Assembly: GCA_003254925.1 (NCBI GenBank)
Contig: QANZ01029687.1
Coordinates: forward strand, 1 to 64,000
From: Chamaecrista fasciculata
Lineage: Eukaryota > Streptophyta > Magnoliopsida > Fabales > Fabaceae
DNA: 64,000 bases
Reading direction: 5' to 3'
How positions within the stretch are numbered: position 1 is the stretch's first letter; each line of letters starts with the position of its first letter. The notes under the pieces are model-generated. The model did not search any database, had not been told where the DNA came from, and saw nothing but the letters and a program-made list of their open reading frames with translations. Positions 12,605 through 23,324 of this stretch are shown here, piece by piece. A program made the position numbers and the translations under genes.

Positions 12605-13891
12605 GGTTAGAGCAGTGATGTGAAAACCGGACCGGACCGGCCGGTCGGATCGGTTGGACCGTTACCCGAAGACACAAGCGAGTTGGTTCAACCATTTGAA
12701 CCGGAATGATGGTTGGACCGAAAATAACCGGCCAAGAACCGGAAAACCGGAACCAACCGCTGGACCGGACCGGCGGTTCTCAATTTTTTTTACAAAAAAT
12801 TGTTTTGAGCCTTGTAAAGATCGAACCCATGCCCCTTCTTCACACTCCCAACGCCTTTACCATCCCAACTGTGAGACTCTATTAGCTTTCTTTTACCAAT
12901 TGTTTTACTTATCTAATAAATTAATAGATTTGATGCATCTCTTAAACCCAAAAAAAAAATATAGAGGGTTTATATTTAATATATTAAAAATAATTATTTA
13001 TTACGTCATCCGGTCCAAACATCCGGTCCGACCGATTCAACCGATCCGACCGTGAACCGAACACTTGTCCGAATCTTTGTCCGGTTCGATTATGACAACA
13101 ATGGGTTAGAGGATATTTTGGTCCTAAACCTAAATGTATTACTTAATATTCGTTTTGGTTCTTTATGTTTCAAAATATTCATATTAGTCTTGAATGTTAG
13201 AAAAATGTTTTGTTTTGGTCCAAAATTATTGAATGTGGTCATACTTATCTTATTTCAAATTTGAATTTGACGAGTCTAGAACTACGTGTTGCTTTTGAAG
13301 AATATTTTCTCTATCTAGTTCGGGTCGTCAATAAACGAGATCAAATTAGTTCCCGAAAGTGGACTGCTCATTTCACTATTAAAATAAAACAAAATTGGCG
13401 ATATCTCTCTTATTTTAATTATGAATGTGACGAATTGAGAGTTATTAGTTAGTCTTAACAAGTCTTTTTTTTATCTAGTTGAGTTCATAAGGAAATGAGA
13501 TCAAACTAGAGTCGAAAATGGGGTTGGGACCAAAAGGTAAAAAATCATATAAAAAAAAATTGGTTCCAAACTCACATTTGAACTTGAAACAAGATAGATA
13601 TGACCAATTTCGTTTGTTTGACCGTGAAACGAGTAGCCTACTTTCGGGACTTGATTTGACTTTGTTTCTCAATGACTCTAACGGGATATAAAAGCTACTA
13701 TTTGAAAGCAACACGTAATTCTGAACTTGTCACATTTGAACTTAAAAGGAGAAAAAATATGACTAATTTAATAGTTTGAGACCAAAATAAAACGTTTTGA
13801 CAATATTTAGGACCAATATGAATATTTTGAATTATAATGGACCAACATGAATACCAAAACGTAGATCTAGAACCAAAATGAGCATTTAACC
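12605..13891. mobile_element. Mutator-like foldback element carrying a nested hAT MITE
   Basis: The ends read GGTTAGAGGATATTTTGG (left, split by the nested insertion) and the complement of AAAATGAGCATTTAACC (right). Flanks AAAATATAT and AAAATATAA look like a 9-base target duplication with one change, the size typical of Mutator-like elements. Inner arms are inverted, for example TTTGGTCCTAAACC against the ACCAAAATGA side, and ACGTGTTGCTTTTGAA against TTTGAAAGCAACACGT. The hAT element 12613-13103 lies 8 bases inside the left end. Confidence 0.65.
12613..13103. mobile_element. hAT-type MITE (CCGG-rich family)
   Basis: A 491-base element is flanked by the perfect 8-base duplication GGTTAGAG (12605-12612 and 13104-13111). 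The ends are CAGTGATGTGAAAACCGGAC and the complement of GTCCGGTTCGATTATGACAACAATG, so it starts CA and ends TG like many hAT elements. It has no transposase. Its CCGG-rich arms match those of 16969-17489, so both belong to one family. Confidence 0.88.
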
Positions 13892-14490
13892 AAAATATAA
13901 GTAGTAGTGCAACGATGTCAGTCCAAAAATAGGGGTCAACTTGGTTTGGTGGTGATTTTATCCAAATTTTATGGAGCAAAATGCAATTTTGATCACTTAT
14001 CTTTAAAGTAAGTTGGATTTTTTTTTTTTTTTTTCAGTTTTGGCTTCAAAACTTTACTCCTTCCTCAACAGACAACTTTAAATTAGGTTTCAAAAGTGAG
14101 TTGTTGGTTTAAAAATTGAAAAAACTAAAAATTGGTATATATTTTATTTTAAGTCTATTTGTAATAAGTTTAAAGTTTATATTACTTTTGAGATTTTTTT
14201 TCTACCCAGTTCAAACAATCAGCAAATGAATTGGCTACTATGCTTCCGTTCCCTGAACTTGGAGAAAAACATTTCTCTCATTCCGAGACAGAAAACAAGA
14301 ACAATTATAAAAATCAGTCCCCATCTTCACACTCTATGAATAGTTGAGCCTCAAAAGAAATCATTAATATGAATGTGCTATTAAATTAATTACTCCAACA
14401 TGCACAAAATGTCCAATATTTTATCCTTACAATTCTACTTTTTTCTATATACATAAAGTTTACAAATATTAATTTTTATATAAAAAAATA

Positions 14491-14919
14491 GGGTAAAAGA
14501 CACTTTAGTATCCCGTGGTTTGACCCTATTTCACTTTGGTACTCTGTGGTTTGAAACCTAACACTTTGGTACCCTGTGGTATTTTCCATTAACACTTTGG
14601 TACCCTTTGGTGCTATTTTATAATTTTAACCATAAAAAATTTTGCAAAAATTACATATTGACTTCAAAAAATTTTCAAAAAATTACAAATAGGTCCTTGA
14701 ATACATATTATCTAGGGACTAAAATGAAAACTTTTAAAAAAATTGGGGTCAATTTGTAATTTTTTCAAAATTTGTCATGGTTAAAATTACAATGTAGCTC
14801 CAAAGGGTACCAAAGTATTAATGGAAAATACCACATGATACCAAAGTGTCAAGTTTCAAACCATGGGGTGTCAAAGTGAAATAGAGTCAAATCACAAGGT
14901 ACCAAAATGTAATTTACTC
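14491..14919. mobile_element. Mutator-like MITE (GGTACC family), whole
   Basis: The 9-base target duplication AAAAAAATA (14482-14490 and 14920-14928) encloses a 429-base element with arms that are inverted over most of their length. The left arm repeats ACTTTGGTACCCTGTGG and the right arm repeats its complement. It has no coding capacity. Fragments of the same family lie at about 100-200, 19522-19775 and 39064-39140. Confidence 0.88.
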
Positions 14920-15795
14920 AAAAAAATATCAGCAAGTAAGGTAAATATATGTTATTGCATATATATAATCTCCTTATTGGTCCCCATCTCAAACCCATTA
15001 GTATCTTGTAAATAAATTTGTATATTTAATCAGGTCTATTGAATTTTTATTCAAACTTAGATCCAAACAATAACAATTTAATTTTACACTATCCATTCAT
15101 ATTGGTATTTTGATCATTCATATATATAGGTCCAATTCGTTTGCGCTTTGATTATAATCTACTCTAATTAGGAGGTTGGGTGTGGTATTCTATATGAGAT
15201 TGTCCATAATTTGAGAGTCAATGTGAGATTGCACTTCATATTTCTCTCTTGCATTCTATTTGAATTCCCAATAACATCCCTTGATCTCTATTAGTTCTTC
15301 ATAGATCCTTTGCGCGCAAACGATACATGGTTGTACTTCACCACCATCACAAGTCGAACGAGATCCTAAAACCCTACACTGTAACACAACCCCTGCCGTT
15401 GTCGTTTCAAGTTGGAGTTGTCGTTTTTACCACTACTACTAAAATTAGAAGAAGAAGGAATTAAGACCTATGGTGAGCTCTAAGTTTATTTGATGATGAT
15501 GAGGATTCTTATTATTAGGAGGATGATAGGCATAGACCGCTAATTCCTCTGTGGTAACGCCACTTGAATTTGTTGATATTGTTGTTGTTATTTGTGGCGG
15601 CGCCGGTGTTACTGGTGGTTGCTGCGGTGGAGGATGCGGCGGCAACGGCGTTGAGAGGGTGGTGAGTCTGAGGGTCGATTCTGTGGCTGTAGAGCTTGCG
15701 CTTAATGTGAGTGTTCCAGTAGTTCTGCAAAATTAAATCTCCAAAACTTAGGACGTGTTTGAGTAGTTCTGCAAAATTAAATTTCCAAAACTTAA

Positions 15796-15910
15796 GAAGT
15801 GTTTGATTTTGTTTTTTAAAACAGTTTTTTGGTTTTAAAAACAATAAACAATGTGTATTTTTTATTTTTAAAATAGAATACTATTTTTTAAAAACAAAAT
15901 CAAACACGCT
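15796..15910. mobile_element. 115-base MITE, absent from copy B
   Basis: The ends are GAAGTGTTTGATTTTG and the complement of CAAAATCAAACACGCT, flanked by CTTAA on both sides (15791-15795, 15911-15915). The paralogous site near 20740 in copy B reads ACTTAATTTTTGATGG without the insert, which shows the unoccupied state. The superfamily is not assigned; the 5-base flank could also be a shorter TTAA or TAA duplication. Confidence 0.7.
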
Positions 15911-16968
15911 CTTAATCTTTGATGGATATATATGGAAACTCTTGATGTCTTAACAGAATAGAAAAAGTAAGAAGAGACTTGTTGAAGATTAAAATTAAAG
16001 CGGAAAAGGAAGAAATTGAGGCCATTTTGAATAACAAAGAAAAAGATGGTAAGGAGAATCATGTGAATCAATTACAAGTTGTTCAAGATTCAAAACAAGG
16101 TTTTAGCTTGTATCATTCATCTAAACCAAGTCTAAAATGCTGATGGAATTGAAATAAGCTAAATTAAACTTAACCATAACAACATATATGTGAACCCAGA
16201 TTTAGATAAGATTCATATGCCCATATATACATTCGATATATCAAATGAAAGAATAATGAATAAGGGAAGAAATTACCGTGGAAAGCGCAAGAAGTGTGGA
16301 GCTGAAAGGTTAAGTCTTGCAGATCCTCCAGCCAACAAGTTAGCCTATCATATATTCATATATATGAAACACACAAAAATCATAAAAAGGAAAATAAAAT
16401 AAGCAACATTATAAATCAATAGAATATATATAATGCAACATTTAAAGCATATAACATATTTATTAAATGTACACTCTCAGTCTCTCACCAACCTTTTTAC
16501 TCTGAGATATAAGTTTTGTTGTTGCATCTTTGAGGATGTTTCATAAATGATATAGCTTCCAGTAATGTCAATTTCTTTTATCATCACGACTTCATGCAAA
16601 TCACCATATGGCTTTAGCATCACTACTATTATCCTTTTATTCTCAAAATAAATTTTACCTATTTCAATATTCTAAATGGAAGTGGAAGAGTTTTTTTTGC
16701 ATGTTGTTTACATAACATTTGCAATAAAGACAAATGATATTTTTAGGTCATCAAGTCAATATATATGATCACAGGAGCTATATATTAATAAAAAAAAATA
16801 TAATTTGACAAAACAATATTACTTGATGAAAGTATAATTCTCATCGAATGATTTAGTTTGTCACAAGTTAAAAACAAGAATTACATTGGAAAAAGATGGT
16901 ATATAGGACCAAAAAATATGTGTATAGGACATTTTGAAGAAATATTTCCCATGGGGATGACATATAAT

Positions 16969-17489
16969 CAAGGTTATTAAAACCGGACCGGCCATTGAAC
17001 CGGCCGAAAGAGGGGTTCAAGGTTCGATGGTTCAACCGGGGTCTAACCGGGGTCGGACCGTTGATAAATAAATAAATTAAAAATAATAAAAAAACCTATA
17101 TATGATAAAATTTTAATTCAAATATTCATAATTAGGTTACAAAATACAATTATAACATTAATATATTAATACAATTTTCATAAATTAACATGAATTAATA
17201 TAGAGATAATCAATTTTCATAATGTTCAACAATATAATATCATCAAGTGACATTTTATGATCACTTTCTCTATCAAATTTTGGTTCATAATCAACATTCT
17301 CTAATATTTGACCCATAATTATAAAAAAAGACTAAAAAAATCAACCAAAAAAAAAAAAACCAAGACCGGTTCAACCGGTTTGCCGCCGGTTCGCCCGGTT
17401 TTTGGCCGGTTATTAAACCGACTCGGACCGGCCTAATGACCGGTTCAACTGGTCGGACCAGCCGGTCTGGTCCGGTTTTAATAACTATG
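16969..17489. mobile_element. hAT-type MITE (CCGG-rich family)
   Basis: The perfect 8-base duplication CATATAAT (16961-16968, 17490-17497) flanks a 521-base element. The ends are CAAGGTTATTAAAACCGGAC and the complement of GTCCGGTTTTAATAACTATG. The arms are built of CCGG, CCGGTTCAACCGG and GGACCGG motifs, with an AT-rich centre and no coding frame. It belongs to the same family as 12613-13103. Confidence 0.92.
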
Positions 17490-18479
17490 CATATAATGTT
17501 AATAGATATATATGTGTATCATGGGGATGACACTTTGAAGAAAAATAAAGAGCATCCCAAGGACAAACCTTCAAACAAACCTTACGACACACATGAGGAT
17601 ACCTTTTGACTTGGGAGTACTACTCCTAATTAACTTGGCATAAATAAGTCTTAATTACAACCTAAGAGGACAAAAGGTCCTTAGAAAGGTAACTTACAAC
17701 TCTAAAACAAATCCTATATGAGTCTACAAACAAAAATATGCTAAGTCCTTATTAAGAACATTTAAATTCTAAATTTTAACAAATTTAAGTTAAAACATCT
17801 AGAAAAGAGTAGGATACTATTCTAGGACCCAAAATGAAACTTCATGCAACTTAGAAAGAAAATCGAAACAAATCATAAAAAGTAATAAAACAAAAGTAAA
17901 TAAGTTAAATATTAAAAAATAATTATAATATAAATAGAGAGAAGGAGTCTTACCTCTTGAGGCGAAACAGCACGAATTGAATTAGAAGCTCTTGAGAGAT
18001 GGTAGATTTAACTCTTTTAAGACTTAGTGTGTATGTATTTGGTGAAGAATAGCGGGGGTTCAATTTATAAATGGAAGGTGGGGAGTTCTTATAAGTTTAA
18101 CCGATGTGGGACATGAATGGGGAGGTGGGAGAGAGCTTATACTTAAGTCTAAGCAATGTGGGACTTTGATATAAAACTCCATGTGATAATTATTGATTCT
18201 TCTTACAATGTTTGATTGATCATGAGGTAACATAATTTTTACTAAATTTTTTAAGTCTATATTGTGTAACGTTTGTGTAACGTTTAAACGAGTTTCTAGA
18301 TCTCATGATCTCATGCTGACTATAATGTAACTTCAATCATAATGTTTTTTTTATTGTATATACCGGATGTCTCATTGAGTAATTTTATATTGTTCAAATA
18401 AAAAATCTGCACAATTGGATATTTGACATGAATAATAACAATTGACTATTCAATATTATACAATTGAGAAAATTAGTAT

Positions 18480-18762
18480 TGTGACTAAGAAGCATGGACA
18501 CTTCATTTTGAGGGCGTGTCGCCGTGTCGGACACTGCCCGACACCCGTACGACACCGACACGACACATATTCATAAATTTTAGAATATAAATCAATTTTT
18601 TGTAACTTTAACATGACATATAAGAGAAAATAATAATACATATGACATATATTATGAATAAAACTTGTAATTTTTAAATTTTTCAATAAAAATTATGAAT
18701 ATTTAATTATTTATATATATAAATATATGCCGTGTCGTGTCGCGTAATTTTGAGAGTTTAGC
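18480..18762. mobile_element. partial GTGTCG-rich inverted-repeat element, cut by a gap
   Basis: One end has CGTGTCGCCGTGTCGGACAC followed by CGACACCGACACGACAC. A related GCCGTGTCGTGTCGCG occurs at about 18729-18744, just before the gap. This looks like one side of a MITE with GTGTCG-rich arms. The gap removes the other end, so the type and limits are uncertain. Confidence 0.4.
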
Positions 18763-18952
18763 NNNNNNNNNNNNNNNNNNNNNNNNNNNNNNNNNNNNNN
18801 NNNNNNNNNNNNNNNNNNNNNNNNNNNNNNNNNNNNNNNNNNNNNNNNNNNNNNNNNNNNNNNNNNNNNNNNNNNNNNNNNNNNNNNNNNNNNNNNNNNN
18901 NNNNNNNNNNNNNNNNNNNNNNNNNNNNNNNNNNNNNNNNNNNNNNNNNNNN
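18763..18952. other. assembly gap (190 N)
   Basis: This is a run of N between GAGAGTTTAGC and TTTATTATATATGG. Open frames that cross it have no meaning. Confidence 0.99.
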
Positions 18953-19784
18953 TTTATTATATATGGTTTATGTAATACGTATTCAGTAGGAAGATATATA
19001 TATATATATATGAAGTGAATAGATGAATGGAGTGAATCACAATGGTGTGGCTCAGAATGGAAAAAGGATGTGCTCCCCAACTGGCCCAGCGCACCCTTCT
19101 CTAATTTGCAAGCCTTATAGCGTATTCATGCATATAAATTATATTATTTTTATATATGGATTCATGGTAGTAAAACGTGCGGTTTGGTTCGGTTTGATAG
19201 AGGATCAAACCGCCACCGAACCGAACCGCTCAAAAATAACAAAAATGAAACCAAACCAAACCATTTGAATGTCGGTTTTGTTGCGGTTTGGTTCGGTTTG
19301 GTTCGGTTTAGTTCGGTTCAATCGGTTTGGTTCGGTTTTGAACACCCCTACTTACCATTACTTTCGTATAATATCATTCAACATTCAAATCTCAAGATCT
19401 CACACATTGATTTTGAGATCGACCTTAATTTTTCTCTCAAATTTCATTACTATTTATCTTAAAGCTAATGTAGTTAAATGTCTCTACTCTATAGTTTGTT
19501 ACAAATTGACTATTTAACTTTAGAGTAAATTACAATTTGGTACTCTGTGTTTTGGTCATATTTCATTTTGGTACCCTGTGGTTTAAAAAATGATACTTTG
19601 GTACCTTGTGGTATTCTCCATTAACACTTTGGTACCCTTTGGAACTATTTTATAATTTTAACCATAACAAATTTTGCAAAAATTACATATTGACCCCAAA
19701 AAATTTTCAAAAATTTACAAATAGATCCTTGGATACATATTATCTAGGGACTAAAATAAAAACTTTAAAAAAATTTCGGGAGCA
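18953..19784. other. spacer with two element fragments
   Basis: About 19170-19350 is a fragment with alternating CGGTTTGGTTCGG and CCGAACCGAACCG blocks, ending GAACACCCCTA. That end resembles the TAGGGGTGTTC terminus of hAT elements, but no matching left end or duplication was found. About 19522-19775 is the left arm of the GGTACC-family MITE, stopping abruptly where an unrelated open frame begins. No gene is seen. Confidence 0.5.
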
Positions 19785-20148
19785 TTCTCTAACAACTACA
19801 GGACTATCCAACATCCAAAACAATGACACCCAAAATAATGTAGGCTCGCCGGCTTATGCCTCTATTAGTGTCTTCACATGTTTAGTGGATGCCCTTGAAG
19901 CTTCCTATTTGATATCACAGGGTTGGGCTTTTTTTGTACACAATTCTCTGCCTCCTCTCCATAGTTATCCTGACCCAGGATATAAAGTTTGGAGATTGAA
20001 TGAGTATGGCTTTGTTACCTTCACGAGAAACTTGGAGTCTACTGCAACAAGGGAAGCACAAATCACCATTACAAACCAAACAAGAATTTCCTTTGTATTG
20101 CCTAATATTGTTGATGATGATAAGAGCAAGGCCAAGGGCAAACAATAA
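19785..20148 (+). pseudogene. orphan open frame, about 120 residues, function unknown
   Basis: After the MITE arm stops near 19780, the plus strand keeps a clean frame (EHSLTTTGLSNIQNN ... DDDKSKAKGKQ, stop at 20146-20148) with coding-like composition: codons are varied, the interior is mixed hydrophobic/polar, and the tail is acidic then basic. I do not recognise the family. Recognisable stretches are SISVFTCLVDALEASYLISQ and YPDPGYKVWRLNEYGFVTF. No start codon of its own is clear, since the upstream part of the frame comes from the MITE. It could be the last exon of a lost gene or part of an unrecognised transposable element. It has no counterpart in copy A. Confidence 0.35.
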
Positions 20149-22540
20149 CATTTTAATTTTACAATATCCATTATTGGTATTTTGATCACTCGTATATATA
20201 GTCATACAACCCAAGTCAGAAGGTTGGGTGTGATATTCTATATGAGATTGTCCATATATAATTTGAGAGTCAATATATGTGAGATTGCATTCTATTTGAA
20301 TTCCCAATAACATCCCTCGATCTCTAACACTTCTTCATAGCTCCTTTGCAGATGATACACTATACTGTAACACAAGCACAAACCTTCCCGTCGTTGTCGT
20401 TTCAAGTTGGATTTGTTGTCGTTTTTACCACTACTACTGCTACAATTAGAAGAGGGGAGGCCTATGGTGAGCTCTAAGTTTTTATTTGATGATGCTGAGG
20501 ATTATTATTATTAGGAGGATGATAGGCATAGGCTGCTAATTCCTCTGTGGTAACGCCACTTGAATTTGTTGATGTTGTTGTTATAATTTGTGGCGGCGTC
20601 GGTGTTACTTGTGGTTGCTGTTGCTGCGGCGGCGGCGGCGTTGAGAGGGCAGTGAGTCTAAGGATCGATTCTGCGACTGTAGAGCTTGCGCTTGATGTGA
20701 GTGTTCCGGTAGTTCTGCAAAATTAAATCCCCAAAACTTAATTTTTGATGGATATATATTTGCATAGGTACGGATACGAGGATATGAGGTACGTCTATTT
20801 TTTATAAATTATGGCGTAGGAGGACGGGTACGGCATAATATATTTATAAAAAATTATAATAATATTATATATATTAAATAATATATTTAAATAATTACTT
20901 TATTGGCAATATTAAATAAAAAAGTATAAATTTATAATGTTAAAACCTGATAATTAGAGAAAGTTGAATTCAAGTATATTACTTTTATTTCTCAATCATA
21001 AAATAATATTAAAAATCATAAAAGAGATAAGACAGTAGAGTGGTGGACTATGTGACTTACTGACTTACTGACTTATGTGACTATGTGAGTCATGATTTTG
21101 TTCTTTTTCTTTTCTTAAATTAGACGGAGGAGTGGTGAACACAATGCTATCCAAACCATGACTCAATTTTTTTAAAAAACGCCATACCCATGCTTCATTG
21201 ATGGAAACTCTAGGTGTCTTAACAGAATAGAAAATATAAGAAGAGACTTGTTGAAGATTAAAAATTAAAGCCGCAAAAGGAAGAAATTGAGGCCATTTTG
21301 AATAACAAAGAAGAATATGGTAAGAAAAACCATGTGAATCAATTACAAGTTGTTCAGGATTCAAAACAAGGTTTTAACTTGTATCATCATTCATCTAAAC
21401 AAAGTCTATAACACTGATGGAATTGAAGTCTAAAATGCTGATGGCCAAGTCTAAAATGCTGATGGAATTGAAATAAGCTAAATTGAACTTAACCATAACA
21501 ACATATATATGAACCCAGATTTAGATAAGATTCATATGGCCATATATACATGCGATATAGCAAATGAAAGAATAATGAATAAGGGAAGAAATTACCGAGG
21601 AAAGCGCAAGAAGTGTAGAGCTGAAAAGTTAAGTCTTCCAGGTCCTCCGGCCAACAAGATAGCCTATCATATATTCATATATATGAAACACACAAAAATC
21701 ATAAAAAGGAATAAGTGCCAATATTATGAATCAATAGAATATATATAATGCAACATTTAAAGCATATAACATATTTATTAAATATACACTCTCACAAACC
21801 TTTTAATTATGGGATGTGAGTTTTGTGTGTTGCATCTTTGAAGTTGTTTCATAAAGGATATAATTTCCAGTAAGGTCAATTTCTTTTATCATCACGACTT
21901 TATACAAATCACCATATGGGAGGCAAATTAAAATAACATCAAACTAATAAATATATATATATATATATTCTTGAATAAACCTTAAGATTAGTATCATGTA
22001 ATTAAGTCATCATCTCAAACAATTATAAAAACACATAGATAATATACAAAATGAACTTTTACTTTGTCAATTTTCAATGCATTCATGCATGCTCCTAGTA
22101 ACTTTCATATCATTGATGCTATCCTAAGACCAAAAATGAGATGAGCATCATGCAACTTAAAAAGAAAATAAAAATAAACCATAAAAAAAATAAAGCAAAA
22201 AATAAAATAAAATAAAAAATAATAAACAAAAAATTAAAAGTAAAAGTAAAAAATAATAAATAAAAATAAATAAACCAAAAATTAATAAATTAAAAATTAA
22301 TAAACAAAATAAATAAAATTAAAATTAAAAAATAATAAACAAAAAAAAACGATTAAAATAATAAAACAATAAAACAATAAAATAAACTAAGAGAAAAGAG
22401 TCTTACCTTGAGGCGAAACAATGCGGATGAGGCTCTTGAAAGATGTAGATTTAGCTCCTTTCCAAAGTTTAGTGTGTGTTCAATGAAGAGTTGTGGGAAT
22501 CTATTTATAGATGCGGGTCGGCAAAATGCATGTAAAACTA
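20145..22540 (-). pseudogene. copy B of the decayed, duplicated gene family
   Basis: This copy is collinear with copy A (15060-18070). Shared parts are the 3' flank (GTATTTTGATCA.TC.TATATATAG), the Thr/Pro/Gln-rich last segment at about 20459-20725 (SSGVTTEELAAYAYHPPNNN, where copy A has ELAVYAYHPPNNK), the exon-like segment near 21600-21660 and a remnant of the PYGDL frame near 21830-21920. The TATA block is CTATAAATAGA near 22515, and the leader exon has donor GTAAGA near 22403. The C-terminal LELTIGL of copy A is lost here because the frame ends earlier (QHHQIKT then stop). The middle of the PYGDL exon is deleted. A simple A/T-rich tract fills about 22140-22400. Confidence 0.5.
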
Positions 22541-22865
22541 AGCGATGTGGGAGTTAACTTACATAGGCCTCTAGATCTCTTGGTCAGTCAAGCGACTTCA
22601 ATTAATCATACTCTTCTTTTTTTTTTCATATAGTAAGTTATCACATATAAATAATGTCACCTCATCCGGTTCTTAAGATCTCATATACTAATCATGAGAT
22701 ACGTTAATTTTACTCTCAATTCTAGATAATGTTTTTATCAGAGATAAAGTTTTAGCTAAATTTCACTTAAACTCCCTAAGTTTTAGGCTAGAGACAGAAA
22801 ACACCGTTGAGTTTTAAAATTTGATAAACATACCCATGATCTCTCTCATTTTGCTTATTTAAAAC

Positions 22866-23199
22866 CTGTGAAGCACTGATACTTCAATAATGTTGTCGTA
22901 CCCATATCCATATTCTATGAATATTCTTGAGTACTTCTAAAATATTATAAAATGTAAATTTCATTTTTTTTAATAAATTATGGCTATATTTCTATCCAAT
23001 TTTACTTTTGTTGTAATAGAACTTCATTTTTTTTAAGATTGATAACCAAAACGTTCATACTTTTACGAAAAAGCCTGACCATATAAACTTATATTTTATA
23101 GTTTTCTATTTAAATAAATATTGTCGTACTTGTCCCCCATAATTTTCAAAGCTAGTTGTATCGCGTACTTATATTCGTACCCATTCAAGTGCAACATAG
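22866..23199. mobile_element. hAT-like MITE
   Basis: The flanks TTTAAAAC (22858-22865) and TTTAAGAC (23200-23207) are an 8-base duplication with one change. The ends are CTGTGAAGCAC and the complement of GTGCAACATAG. The paralogous site at about 33125 reads TATTTAAAACTATTGAG with no insert, which confirms the borders. The core carries GTCGTACCCATATCCATATTC. Related fragments lie near 600-690 and 20765-20835. Confidence 0.8.
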
Positions 23200-23324
23200 T
23201 TTAAGACTATTGAGTTTTAAAAGTTAACATATTTAACTTTCAAATAAATTGATAGACAGACCTAAACTTTTTTAAAAAAAAAAAATGAGACTACTTATAT
23301 AATATTAAATGATCGAAGTTAAGG

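Larger units (their letters stand above)
15060..18070 (-). pseudogene. copy A of a decayed, duplicated gene family
   Basis: I do not recognise this gene. Read on the minus strand it has a TATA-like block (TTTATAAAT near 18065), then a leader exon ending TTTCGCCTCAAGAG with donor GTAAGA near 17953. Further in is a frame near 16500-16690 with KIYFENKRIIVVMLKPYGDL. An exon-like segment at about 16262-16345 has donor GTAATTT. A GC-richer last segment at 15445-15725 follows an acceptor (TTTTGCAG) and encodes a Thr/Pro/Gln-rich tail (TPLPPHPPPQQPPVTPAPPQ) ending INLELTIGL, which resembles an EAR repression motif (LxLxL). About 5 kb away, copy B (20145-22540) repeats this order. The insertions at 15796-15910 and 16969-17489 are absent from copy B. 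Whether any copy still makes protein is unknown. Confidence 0.5.

Noticed and set aside
16190-16402. Plus-strand frame MNPDLDKIHM.. repeated at 21509-21748
   Set aside because: The likeness of the two frames follows from the A/B duplication. Splice signals and the other exons point to the minus strand, and the tail of the frame is simple sequence.
18703-19080. Frames running through the N gap on both strands
   Set aside because: They exist only because N gives no stop codons.
19150-19360. Whole hAT element with CGGTTTGGTTCGG arms
   Set aside because: The right end looks right (GAACACCCCTA), but I found no matching left end or 8-base duplication, so it is recorded only as a fragment in the spacer entry.
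22140-22400. Possible structured or coding sequence in the A-rich tract
   Set aside because: It is a simple AAATAAA/AAATTAAA-type low-complexity run within an intron-like part of copy B.
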